Below the pieces are notes generated by a model. It was given only the letters and a program-made list of their open reading frames with translations, made no database searches and was not told where the DNA came from. From Obscuribacter phosphatis_A (lineage in GTDB: Bacteria > Cyanobacteriota > Vampirovibrionia > Obscuribacterales > Obscuribacteraceae): a stretch of 64,000 nt of DNA. The stretch is taken from NCBI GenBank assembly GCA_017303615.1, contig JAFLCK010000025.1, positions 11,771-75,770 on the forward strand, given 5' to 3'. The position numbers and the translations under genes were made by a program. Each line of letters begins with the position of its first letter. Position 1 is the stretch's first letter. This document shows positions 42,838 to 51,011 of the stretch, piece by piece.

Positions 42838-43773
42838 TTGATTCGATTGGAAGAGAGATTTTCAGGTAGTCTGCTTGGTCTTGCTTGCGGCGATGCCTTG
42901 GGTTCCACCGTCGAGTTCTGCAAACCAGGCACATTTACGCCTGTGACCGAGATGATTGGTGGCGGCCCGGCTAAGCTTGAGCCTGGGCAATGGACAGACG
43001 ATACTTCTATGGCGCTTTGTTTGGCGGAAAGTTTGCTCGAATGCCATGGCTTTGATGCAAGAGATCAGATGCAGCGCTATGTGAGATGGTACAAGAATGG
43101 GCATTTGAGCAGTGTCGGGCGTTGTTTTGATATTGGCTTTACGACGCAGGCAGCTCTAGATAAGTTCATTGAAACTGATGACCACTATGCCGGGTCATCG
43201 AATGTCAGAACTGCAGGCAATGGCTCCATAATGCGCTTGGCGCCGATTCCTCTATACTTTTTTAGCAAACCGGATACAGCTCTCGAACTTTCTGCCGGCA
43301 GTTCCCGCACCACTCATGGGGCTATTTCTTGCCTCCATTCTTGTCGCTACTTTGGTGGGTTGATTTTAGGGGCTTTGCACGGTGCCTCTAAAGATGAGCT
43401 TTTATCACCGCATTACAGTCCAGTGCAAGATTATTTTGAGAAATTCCCGCTTTGCGACGAAGTGGCGCAAGTAGCGGGCGGCTCTTTCAAAACCAAGCAG
43501 CCACCTGAAATTCGCGGCTCAGGCTATGTTGTAGAGTCTTTAGAAGCGGCTCTGTGGGCTTTCTATCGCAGCGAGACCTTTAGAGATGGTTGTTTGCTGG
43601 CTGTAAACTTGGGTGATGATGCCGATACTACTGCCGCTGTCTATGGGCAGTTGGCCGGAGCTTATTACGGCGTTGAGGCGATTCCGCCTGAATGGTTGCA
43701 ACTGCTTGCTATGCGTGAGTTGATAGAGCGGATGGCTTCTGATTTGCATCGTGAAGCAGTAGCGGCAAAATAG
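42838..43773 (+). CDS. ADP-ribosylglycohydrolase (DraG/ARH family)
   Basis: A 311-residue enzyme that removes ADP-ribose from proteins or small molecules with two Mg2+ ions. The first metal site is WTDDTSMAL, the second GDDADTTAAVYGQLAGAYYG, both intact. Other family blocks are LLGLACGDALGSTVEF, GNGSIMRLAPIPL and TTHGAISCLHSCRYFGG. The start is TTG 42838 with AGAGGGCGG before it; family members begin at almost the same place. No ADP-ribosyltransferase gene is seen in the window. Adjacent genes (SMI1-like and TPR) do not identify the substrate. Confidence 0.9.
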   Translation: MIRLEERFSGSLLGLACGDALGSTVEFCKPGTFTPVTEMIGGGPAKLEPGQWTDDTSMALCLAESLLECHGFDARDQMQRYVRWYKNGHLSSVGRCFDIGFTTQAALDKFIETDDHYAGSSNVRTAGNGSIMRLAPIPLYFFSKPDTALELSAGSSRTTHGAISCLHSCRYFGGLILGALHGASKDELLSPHYSPVQDYFEKFPLCDEVAQVAGGSFKTKQPPEIRGSGYVVESLEAALWAFYRSETFRDGCLLAVNLGDDADTTAAVYGQLAGAYYGVEAIPPEWLQLLAMRELIERMASDLHREAVAAK

Positions 43774-43786
43774 AATTTTCGCTAGT

Positions 43787-45118
43787 ATGCAATTACAAGC
43801 ACGAGCTGAGCTGATGCGTACTGTTTCATTAACCTTGGTCTTTAGCGGTTGGTTTTTATGCTTACTTTCGCCTGCCAGTGCTTTTGAGAGCTGGCAAGAT
43901 AAGAAGGCGTCGGTAAAGAACGCTATTGAGCAGTCGAAGTTTGCCCTGGCCGGCAAGACTTTAGAGGAAGCTTTGAGCAAGGCTGATGAAATAGGCGCCA
44001 GTGATGTAGACCGTGAGGAAATCTTACTGATGCTGACGCTGACCAATTTTAGGTTAGGAAAGTCAAAGCTGGGTCGTCAATATCTAGCGCTTGCCGAGCA
44101 GAAGCTGGGCGAACCGTCTTTTACTAAGGATGAGCAAATTAGAGCTTTTATAGCTATTGGTTTTGTTTATTTGCATCTTGGTGACTCTAGTAAAGCTGCT
44201 GATTATTTTTCTAAGGCTCATGAGCTTGTGTGCTTAGGTGAGCAATGCAATCAACTGGGACTTGCCTATCTTGAATGCGGCAAGCTAGAAGAGTCTGAAG
44301 GAATGCTAAAGAGCGCCCTTAGGCTGCTGGAGCGCGATGGAAAGCCCAGATCTGACTTACTCAGTGCGGTTTACCATAATCTGGCACTTCTGTATCGAGA
44401 GAAGAACCGTTTGGTCGAGGCTGAACAATTTTCTCAGGAGTCACTTAGGCGGCTGTCTTTGTCTCCCTCGAAGGAGCGTACAAATGTGGTGGCATGTCTT
44501 GCTTCAATTTATCGCTTAAATGATAATCGGCGGAAGGCCGAGGAGCTTTTGCAAGCGGAGATCTCTAGTTGCGAAATGTCACAGGAGAAGCGTTCTTCGC
44601 AGCTATCTGTTCTGTTGTCTGCTCTCGGTTCATTCTATCTTGAGGAAGGTTCACCAGATAGAGCTTTGCCTCTGTATTATAGAGCTTTGCGTCTGGATAA
44701 GGCGTTATCGAACTCGTCTCGTCTAAGGAGTGATTTTGATGATCTTGCTTGGTGCTTTTTTAAGAAGCAAGAATTCCTGACAGCAAGATACTATCTGCGC
44801 AAGAAGATATTGATTGAGGAAGCTACTTGGGGAAGAACAGATTGCAGATTGTTAGGTAGTCTTAAGGGCTACTTGAAAATTCTAGAGCAACTGGATGCCA
44901 AAGAAGAGGCTAAGTTAGTATCAGGGCGGATCGGTGCAATTATGATGGCACCGGCTTGTGAAGACTTACTAAAGAATCTGCAACCTAGCAATCTTGATGC
45001 TGCTCTACCTTCGCTGCAAAGTTATCTTGATTGCTTAAGCCAAGCTGGCCTATCTTCTGAGAAGAAGCGAGTCAGTAATGCAATTCAGAAAGTACGTAAA
45101 GAGAAGCAAATCGATTGA
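43787..45118 (+). CDS. Secreted TPR protein
   Basis: A 443-residue protein with a signal peptide (LTLVFSGWFLCLLSPASAF; cleavage after ASA). At least seven TPR units follow, for instance AFIAIGFVYLHLGDSSKAAD, VYHNLALLYREKNRLVEAEQ and LGSFYLEEGSPDRALPLYYR. It should act as a periplasmic or outer-membrane-associated scaffold. The start may be 43787 or ATG 43814; both keep the signal peptide. It lies 13 bases after the ADP-ribosylglycohydrolase stop and is the last gene of the plus-strand run from 38141. Confidence 0.75.
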   Translation: MQLQARAELMRTVSLTLVFSGWFLCLLSPASAFESWQDKKASVKNAIEQSKFALAGKTLEEALSKADEIGASDVDREEILLMLTLTNFRLGKSKLGRQYLALAEQKLGEPSFTKDEQIRAFIAIGFVYLHLGDSSKAADYFSKAHELVCLGEQCNQLGLAYLECGKLEESEGMLKSALRLLERDGKPRSDLLSAVYHNLALLYREKNRLVEAEQFSQESLRRLSLSPSKERTNVVACLASIYRLNDNRRKAEELLQAEISSCEMSQEKRSSQLSVLLSALGSFYLEEGSPDRALPLYYRALRLDKALSNSSRLRSDFDDLAWCFFKKQEFLTARYYLRKKILIEEATWGRTDCRLLGSLKGYLKILEQLDAKEEAKLVSGRIGAIMMAPACEDLLKNLQPSNLDAALPSLQSYLDCLSQAGLSSEKKRVSNAIQKVRKEKQID

Positions 45119-45269
45119 GAATAGTTTTGTTGCTAGTGTCACTGCGCTAGTTCTCTCAAGTTTTTTTCTTAGAGAGTATCGGGGCGTGGTGCCACTGTCG
45201 ATTTTTCTTGCAAGTGTCATCATATATAGAGGTGACGCTTTCAACAGATCATATAAAAGGTTGCCTCTA

Positions 45270-45711
45270 TTACAGATCGAACGCTGTTACAGTATAAGTC
45301 GGGGTTGGTTGATATAAGACAATACGCGCCCACAAACCGAACTTAAGCCGTATATGTACGCTATCTTCCTTTCTGATGGGCTGGGCTGTGGCATCTTCTG
45401 ACCAACCTGATGGGACCTTGCCATAATCAATTCGAGCTAGAGGCTTCTCTTTTCCACCATGGGGGTAGATAGACCAAAGTATCCGCTCACGATTGCACCG
45501 CTGACAGGTTCAAAGAACGTGACTCTGTCCAGCCAAATGCCATTTTTATTATACAGTCTGTTGGTGTAAACGAAGTAACAACTTGGTGGATAGCCACTGA
45601 CAATGAGCAGACCTTCCTCAGTCTCGGCGCAGATACCGTGATGCCCAGAAGATAGCAGAGCGTATTGCATTTTAGGAATTTCGCTGTCGAATTCAGGGTC
45701 AGGCTTTTAGG
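45270..45711 (-). pseudogene. Frameshifted remnant of a small gene
   Basis: Two minus-strand frames together read like one protein. The first, from about 45708 to 45437, encodes MQYALLSSGHHGICAETEEG and continues to TNRLYNKNGIWLDRVTFFEP, then runs out of frame to a stop. The second, open from 45513 to the TAA at 45272-45270, encodes RERILWSIYPHGGKEKPLAR, IDYGKVPSGWSEDATAQPIR and IVLYQPTPTYTVTAFDL. A one-frame shift between ~45475 and 45515 separates them. Upstream of the first ATG the frame is protein-like for 13 more codons with no start, so the 5' end may also be lost. Product unknown. Confidence 0.55.
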
Positions 45712-45891
45712 AGAAATTCAAACCTTTTAACAGACACGACTAGTCAAACACTTAGAGGGCACCCTCGATCTATCCAGCATAAAGAAGTCCCCTCTCGACT
45801 ATTAAAGCTAGAATAGCCGTCGAACCAGGTGCGCTATTTCAACCCAGCGGACGAACACTAATATTCAAATTTGCTTAGTGGAAAGAACATA

Positions 45892-46656
45892 ATGCAAAAA
45901 TACAAAAGAGAATTATCACTGGGATTCTTTACAAGGTCATCCTTTAACGACTTTGAAACCGTCGACTTAGTAATGAACCTCTGGCACGAACATTTCAAAG
46001 AGACTTTTCCAGACCGGTGGGGTCCATTAAGAGCCAATCGTAAGTTTAGTATTGAATATCTAGAAGATTTAAGAAGCGATTGGCAATTTATGGCATTTTT
46101 TGCAAGACGGAAAGGGCACTCACATGAATTTACTATTTTTATCGCCGATCCGATAGAAATCAGCGGTAGGTATGCCGTCTTTATGGGTAACCCTTACTAC
46201 ACAGAGGGAATGGAACAAAGCGCTGATGCATTTATCTCCGCAGTCTGTTCCAATTTAACGATAGCACTCGGTTACCTTCATCTGACAAACGAGACTGATT
46301 GGACGAAGGAAATCAATTCAGACCACAGACACTTAACAAAACAGGGAGTTTGTGGTAAGTACCTCTACGAGCGGGCTTCTAAGTATAGTTCTATAAGCTA
46401 TTTCTTTCCCAAATTCGAATTGGGAGTGCCAAATCTATATTGGAAGACCTACTTGGGGCGCGAATGCATAGACATACTTGGAGAAGATCAAATCAGCTCC
46501 TGCCCCGCTTACAAAGTCGAGTGGCTAAACAGAGAACACGCTGCTATTCAATTGACAGATTCTATTTGCGACTCGTTCCTGAATGAGGATAGTTTTGAAA
46601 ATACTCGCCTCATGGCGAAAAAGCATTTCGGAATTGAAAAATTCCAAGTGGAATAA
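45892..46656 (+). CDS. Immunity-like protein of unknown family
   Basis: A 254-residue soluble protein. ATG 45892 has GGAAAG at good spacing; a TTG at 45871 is the alternative. Segments include SLGFFTRSSFNDFETVDLVM, FIADPIEISGRYAVFMGNPY, LYWKTYLGRECIDILGEDQI and KVEWLNREHAAIQLTDSICD. The layout vaguely recalls immunity proteins of polymorphic toxin systems (Imm52/DUF3396-like), but this is weak pattern matching. The gene is more AT-rich than its neighbours and lies in a stretch of gene remnants, which suggests horizontal origin. Confidence 0.5.
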   Translation: MQKYKRELSLGFFTRSSFNDFETVDLVMNLWHEHFKETFPDRWGPLRANRKFSIEYLEDLRSDWQFMAFFARRKGHSHEFTIFIADPIEISGRYAVFMGNPYYTEGMEQSADAFISAVCSNLTIALGYLHLTNETDWTKEINSDHRHLTKQGVCGKYLYERASKYSSISYFFPKFELGVPNLYWKTYLGRECIDILGEDQISSCPAYKVEWLNREHAAIQLTDSICDSFLNEDSFENTRLMAKKHFGIEKFQVE

Positions 46657-47042
46657 GAGCTGCATAGAAAAATGGTGCCCGACTTCGTTTTAAGTCAAGC
46701 GGCAAAATGGGGTTTAGCTTTCTGCTACGGCACAACTACCGTAACCGTCTGCATTACTTGTTGCGGTTTTCGCGGAGTTATTCTTCAGTAAATCCCACCC
46801 CCAAAATCTGCGAAAACATGCAACATCTCTGCGTCATCGAAGTGACACCAAATGCGCTACCATCAATTCTGTGCATTTAGCTCGGCGCACCCGGCCCTTC
46901 TACTAACTTTCGGTTTAGAAAAAATAGCAAGTTCTCCCAGCCTATTGCTTGGGGATTCCAGTGTCAGTCCTTGTCATAAGTCATTTCTTTGGGGGCTAAT
47001 TTTGCCTCTAATCACTAAGTAATCCGGGAGGAGTAATGGAAT
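46657..47042. other. Non-coding stretch with a truncated gene start
   Basis: Nearly 400 bases without a credible gene on either strand. At its right end GGGAGGAG and an ATG at 47036 form a good translation start, but the frame stops after seven codons inside the end of the next gene. It may be the stump of a gene cut by recombination. Confidence 0.4.
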
Positions 47043-47663
47043 TCAACGTCCTTCCTTAACCCGTTGCTTCTCCTCCTTTAGCAAATCTTCCATAGTTGAC
47101 CAAGTGTATGGATTCTTTCCCAAAGGATCAATTCTCATGAGCCTTTTGAGATCACTCTTGAGCCGCTCGGCTTTATCACCTTCTAGAATGTCGTTTATCG
47201 GAATTTTAATTAGGTATGCTTGCCGGAGTTTAAGGTTCGGCAAACCATCCTGATCTAGTCCGTGCTTGTCTATAATTCTCTCGTTTTCGTGAGAGACAGG
47301 TTTAGTGTATAGATATAAGGCATTTTGACACTTTACACAACAGTGCGGTTCTTCTGGCGAACAGTTTATTAGAAGCTCGAAATTCTTGCATATCAGACCT
47401 TTCACTTTCGGAAAGTTCTTGTCACTATCACTTATCTCGTACCGCACAAACTTCTTTCCATTCTCTTCATAGTTATTGAAGGAAATGTATTTGCTTGAGT
47501 GCAGAATAGCAGGTCCAAAGCGCATCCAAACCAGGCCGTTGTCCCTAACGCGCTGTCGACCCTGCAATCCTTCTTTCGCATCAGAGGTTGAATGGCAGCT
47601 CAATATCAAGCCTGCAATAACAGCTAGATTTACTCTCATTAGAGTCGGTTTGATGTCTTTCAT
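47043..47663 (-). CDS. Putative lipoprotein of unknown function
   Basis: About 206 residues from ATG 47663, which has GGATGAG upstream; an in-frame start at 47705 would place the signal peptide internally. MRVNLAVIAGLILSC reads as a lipoprotein signal with a lipobox ending at Cys23. The mature part has Cys pairs (INCSPEEPHCCVKCQNALYL) that could bind metal or form disulfides, then LKLRQAYLIKIPINDILEGD and a charged helical C-terminus. No family recognised. It sits just downstream of an RHS-like fragment on the same strand, so it may be an immunity or effector gene of that locus (inference). Confidence 0.5.
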   Translation of the reverse strand: MKDIKPTLMRVNLAVIAGLILSCHSTSDAKEGLQGRQRVRDNGLVWMRFGPAILHSSKYISFNNYEENGKKFVRYEISDSDKNFPKVKGLICKNFELLINCSPEEPHCCVKCQNALYLYTKPVSHENERIIDKHGLDQDGLPNLKLRQAYLIKIPINDILEGDKAERLKSDLKRLMRIDPLGKNPYTWSTMEDLLKEEKQRVKEGR

Positions 47664-47719
47664 ATTGATCTCATCCTTGCTTTCTATGGATAAAGGTTTC
47701 ACCATGGATTTTGAGTCGG

Positions 47720-47870
47720 ACCGAAATCGCCTGATCGGTAACGGTAACCGCTAGAACGTTAGCAGTAGTGATTTTACCAGTAACCCGGCCTCTGGTCGCA
47801 GTGCTTGGCCGCATGCCGGTTCTGTTTGAGGCGCTGTCGTAGGCGCAATTATATTGTTTCAGATAGTTCG
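47720..47870 (-). pseudogene. Fragment of an RHS/YD-repeat protein
   Basis: The minus-strand frame encodes NYLKQYNCAYDSASNRTGMR followed shortly by GKITTANVLAVTVTDQAI. The first resembles the YD-repeat consensus (YDxxxNRT). The second resembles a beta segment often found next to it in large RHS proteins. No start, Shine-Dalgarno or continuation is present and the frame soon stops, so this is a relic. It lies directly after the helicase stop. Confidence 0.45.
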
Positions 47871-47918
47871 GGCTCCGGGGTCTCCGCTGGCGCACTCGCC
47901 AGTTCTGAACTCTTTGAC

Positions 47919-49208
47919 CTAACGTCGTCTTGAATGAAAGCGCTTGAGAGCCGCTTGCTTGGCCATGCTGAGCTTGGGCTTTTCTTTTTTGATGCCGATT
48001 ATATTTTCAATCGAAGCTAGAAGATGCTTTTGCTCATCAGAGACGAAAGTTGTAGCCACGCCTGAGCGCCCGGCTCTGCCTGTTCTTCCGATGCGGTGAA
48101 TGTAATCTTCTGCTAGTTCGGGCAGGTCATAGTTGAACACGTGACCTATAAAAGGAATGTCTAGACCGCGGGCGGCTACGTCGGTGGCGACTAGAACATT
48201 GAAAGAACCTGCGCGGTAGCGCTTCAAGGTGCTTTCGCGTTTGGCTTGGCTTATGTCTGAGTGAATTTCTTCTGCTTTGATGCCGGCATCTCGCAGCCTG
48301 TCTTTCACCCAACTGGCTTTGCGCTTTGTGCCGGTGAAAATAAGAACCGAGTCGGTTCTCATCTCGGCTGCATCATCATCTGCCGCTTCTGAATCTTTTG
48401 AATCTTTAAGATCTTTTGCCGCACTTTCGGCTTTTTTGCTTTTCGCTTGTTTGGCTGCGGCAGATTTGGCTATTTCAAGATCTTTATCGCTTTGAATGGC
48501 GCTGAGAAGTTCAATCAACTTTTCGTCTTTGTCGTATTCTTTGACGTGCACAAAGCGTTGATCGATAGATTCGACATCTAGTCTTTCGGTGTTGACTCGC
48601 ACCGTTACCGGGTTTTGCATATAGTCTGAAGCAATTGCCGCAACCTTGCCTTCAAGGGTGGCCGAGAACATCAAGGTTTGCCTTTCTTTTGGCAATTTAG
48701 AAATGATTTTACGCAACTGCGGCATAAAGCCAAGGTCAAGCAGTCTGTCGGCTTCGTCCAATATCAAGATCTCTACCTTTGAGAGATTGACATATTTGTG
48801 TTCGACGCAGTCCAAGAGACGTCCAGGTGTGGCTACGATTACATCAACCGGCTTTTTCAGGGCGGCGATTTGCTTGGCGAAAGCCGTGCCACCATAGACA
48901 GTGGCGGTTTTTAATTTCTTGTATTTGCAAAATTTGCGAAATTCTTCTTCAACCTGCAGGGCCAGCTCTCTTGTCGGTGTAAGAACCAGACAACGTGGCT
49001 GTTCATCGGGTTCGTCTAAACACTCGATGACAGGCAGGGCGAAGGCGCCGGTCTTGCCCGAGCCCGTTTGGGCTGAGGCCATCACATCTAGACCGCTAAG
49101 GATGTACTGGGCAGTACCAGCCTGAATCTCGGTCGGATACTCATATCCTAATTCGCTTAACGCGGCAACGACTGGCTTGGACAGACCAAGCTCGGAAAAA
49201 CTTATCAC
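47919..49208 (-). CDS. DEAD-box RNA helicase (RhlE-like)
   Basis: A 429-residue ATP-dependent RNA helicase. Q motif: FSELGLSKPVVAALSELGY; Walker A AQTGSGKT; PTRELALQ; DEAD box ILDEADRLLDLGFMPQ; SAT in MFSATLEGK; motif V VATDVAARGLDIP; motif VI HRIGRTGRAGR. Between the two RecA lobes is an unusual Lys/Ala/Asp-rich insert of ~50 residues (SAAAKQAKSKKAESAAKDLK). The basic C-terminus is short, as in RhlE. It probably remodels rRNA or mRNA structure. It is transcribed alone. Confidence 0.93.
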   Translation of the reverse strand: MISFSELGLSKPVVAALSELGYEYPTEIQAGTAQYILSGLDVMASAQTGSGKTGAFALPVIECLDEPDEQPRCLVLTPTRELALQVEEEFRKFCKYKKLKTATVYGGTAFAKQIAALKKPVDVIVATPGRLLDCVEHKYVNLSKVEILILDEADRLLDLGFMPQLRKIISKLPKERQTLMFSATLEGKVAAIASDYMQNPVTVRVNTERLDVESIDQRFVHVKEYDKDEKLIELLSAIQSDKDLEIAKSAAAKQAKSKKAESAAKDLKDSKDSEAADDDAAEMRTDSVLIFTGTKRKASWVKDRLRDAGIKAEEIHSDISQAKRESTLKRYRAGSFNVLVATDVAARGLDIPFIGHVFNYDLPELAEDYIHRIGRTGRAGRSGVATTFVSDEQKHLLASIENIIGIKKEKPKLSMAKQAALKRFHSRRR

Positions 49209-49286
49209 AGCTCTAAAAAACTAAATCCATATTGAATCGCAAGAACGCCATTATTGCATAATTAAAAGGGGATGTCAAAAGCCGGA

Positions 49287-49817
49287 TTAGTACCCCTTAA
49301 TCTTGCTCTGGCGGCGGGTGCCGCCTTTCTCATTTCTTTCAAGCTCTTTCAGGTCTTCTTTCAATCTCTCGGCTTGGCATGAGACCGAACCTTCCCAAAG
49401 CTTGGCAATTATCTCTTCGGGTTTGAGGGCTCCGTAATACTTATAGTCAAAGGTGAACTCTATATCGACCGTGGCTGGGGCGCCCTCCGGCAGGGCGTCG
49501 AAGTCGCCGCAATCTTGAATCGCTTTCAAAGCGGCAGCGTCAGCCTCAGCCCCGCCCGATTGGATGATGCGCATGGCTCTTACTGTGCCGTCTTTTCGTA
49601 CTGTAAAGAGGGCTCTCACCCTTCCGGTTGAGCCTGAGGTGGGAGGCGCCCAATTGCGCTTAATTCGCTTCTGGAGCTTTTCCATAAAAGCGGCATAGTC
49701 GGCATTGATGTCGGCCGCCCCTGCTTTTGTCGCTGAGGCAAGCAATGAAATAGCAAGAGCGGCTGTCAGTAGATGCTGCCAGGCTAATGCCCTAAGCGCT
49801 TTCACTGGCTGTGGCAT
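49287..49817 (-). CDS. Secreted TonB C-terminal-domain protein
   Basis: About 176 residues from ATG 49817 (alternative 49853). A signal peptide (HLLTAALAISLLASATKAGA) precedes YAAFMEKLQKRIKRNWAPPT, a typical lead-in to the TonB/TolA C-terminal domain. The domain itself is VRALFTVRKDGTVRAMRIIQ through VDIEFTFDYKYYG. It lacks the N-terminal anchor of true TonB, so it is probably a free periplasmic domain or acts with a separate partner. No ExbB/ExbD or receptor genes are nearby. Confidence 0.75.
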   Translation of the reverse strand: MPQPVKALRALAWQHLLTAALAISLLASATKAGAADINADYAAFMEKLQKRIKRNWAPPTSGSTGRVRALFTVRKDGTVRAMRIIQSGGAEADAAALKAIQDCGDFDALPEGAPATVDIEFTFDYKYYGALKPEEIIAKLWEGSVSCQAERLKEDLKELERNEKGGTRRQSKIKGY

Positions 49818-50001
49818 TGTCTTCAGATTTTCGGCGAACGACAAATAACTCACTCCACTAACTGTCTGACTAACCGAAAGATATTATTTCAGATTAGACC
49901 TTGAGGGTAATACTTTTGGCCGATACGAAATAATGGCTGGAGGGTGAAAATTGGAAGGGCCGATAGTTTGGACGCCCCACTCTCAATAGAAGGACGGAGA
50001 T

Positions 50002-50460
50002 ATGAAAGTTCTGGTTGCTGTAGATGGTTCTGAATGTTCGAGCCATGCTGTTGATGCTCTTTTGGAAAGACTGTGGGCTAAGGGCACCGAGTTTATGGTC
50101 TTGAGCGTTAATGAACCCATCTATTACGAATATGCTGTACCGACATCATCAGCTTACGTCGAGCAGTTAAACGAAGCAAGGCTGGAATTCAAAAACTATC
50201 TAAGCAAACTTGTCATCGGTGTGGCTGGCAAGATCAAAGAGAAGTTGGGCATAGATGCTGAGACCCGTGTGGCTGAGGGCTCTATTGCCGAGAGTATTGT
50301 TGACGAAGCTGAAAGTTGGAATGCCGACTTGATTGTCATGGGTTCTCATGGTCGCAAAGGCTTGCAAAAATTTATTCTGGGCAGTGTTGCTGAGAAAGTG
50401 GCCACCCATGCCCCTTGCTCTGTCGAAATTGTCAAAACCAAACTGCATGAAACTAAATAA
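50002..50460 (+). CDS. Universal stress protein (UspA family), first
   Basis: A 152-residue UspA-domain protein. VAVDGSECSSHAVDAL starts the fold and the nucleotide-binding signature is complete: VMGSHGRKGLQKFILGSVAE, then KVATHAPCSVEIV. This matches the ATP-binding type. GGAG stands before the ATG. UspA proteins are induced by starvation, hypoxia or redox stress. It leads a tandem: the second Usp gene follows 11 bases later and the hydrogenase genes directly after, so all may be one transcript. Confidence 0.93.
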   Translation: MKVLVAVDGSECSSHAVDALLERLWAKGTEFMVLSVNEPIYYEYAVPTSSAYVEQLNEARLEFKNYLSKLVIGVAGKIKEKLGIDAETRVAEGSIAESIVDEAESWNADLIVMGSHGRKGLQKFILGSVAEKVATHAPCSVEIVKTKLHETK

Positions 50461-50471
50461 GGAGTGCGAAA

Positions 50472-51011
50472 GTGAAAGTATTAATCGCCATAGACCAGTC
50501 GCCCTTCGCCGATCAGATATTGGAGAATGTGCTCAATAGCCATTGGCCAAAAGACACGTCGTTTAAGGTTCTTACTGTTGTAGAGCCCTTTCAGTGGCAG
50601 AATAGCGCCGGTGAGTCGATGTCGCCTGAATGGAAGAGCATCGCCCTGGAAGTCTTTCAGACTAGGTTAAGCAATGCCGGGCAGATTTTGCAAAATTTCC
50701 GCCAGAAGCTTGAGGCTGGTATACCTTATTGCACCGCGCATACTGAGCTATTAGAAGGAAAGCCTGGAGATGAAATTATTGCCGCTGCCGCCAAGTTTAT
50801 GGCTGACAAAATAGTTGTCGGTGGACATGGCAGTGCCCCTAATCGCTTATTGGGTAGAGTACCACAGGCGGTGGCAAGAGAAGCTTCTTGTTCTGTGCAG
50901 ATAGTTAGATTGAAAGAGTCTGAACAAGCGGCCAGTCAAGCTTCTAGTCAAGCTGGCCAAGCCGCTAAGAAAGCTGGTAAGCGCGGCCCAGTTGCAGGCT
51001 TGTCGAAGTAA
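50472..51011 (+). CDS. Universal stress protein, degenerate ATP site
   Basis: A 179-residue Usp-domain protein starting at GTG with AAGGAG upstream. The fold is clear (MKVLIAIDQSPFADQILENV; VAREASCSVQIV), but the nucleotide motif is VGGHGSAPNRLLGRVPQ, two residues shorter between the Gly pairs than the canonical form, so ATP binding is doubtful. The C-terminal ~25 residues are Ala/Gln/Lys repeats (QAASQASSQAGQAAKKAG). Its stop overlaps the hydrogenase beta start by one base (TAATG), so it is translationally coupled to the hydrogenase operon. Confidence 0.85.
   Translation: MKVLIAIDQSPFADQILENVLNSHWPKDTSFKVLTVVEPFQWQNSAGESMSPEWKSIALEVFQTRLSNAGQILQNFRQKLEAGIPYCTAHTELLEGKPGDEIIAAAAKFMADKIVVGGHGSAPNRLLGRVPQAVAREASCSVQIVRLKESEQAASQASSQAGQAAKKAGKRGPVAGLSK

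Noticed and set aside
45078..45317. 79-codon plus-strand frame overlapping the end of the TPR gene
   Set aside because: It starts inside the TPR gene without a ribosome-binding site and runs antisense to the better-supported decayed gene.
49860..50001. DosR-like palindrome upstream of the first Usp gene
   Set aside because: GGGCC and GGACGCCC segments are present, but the two halves do not form the expected symmetric site.
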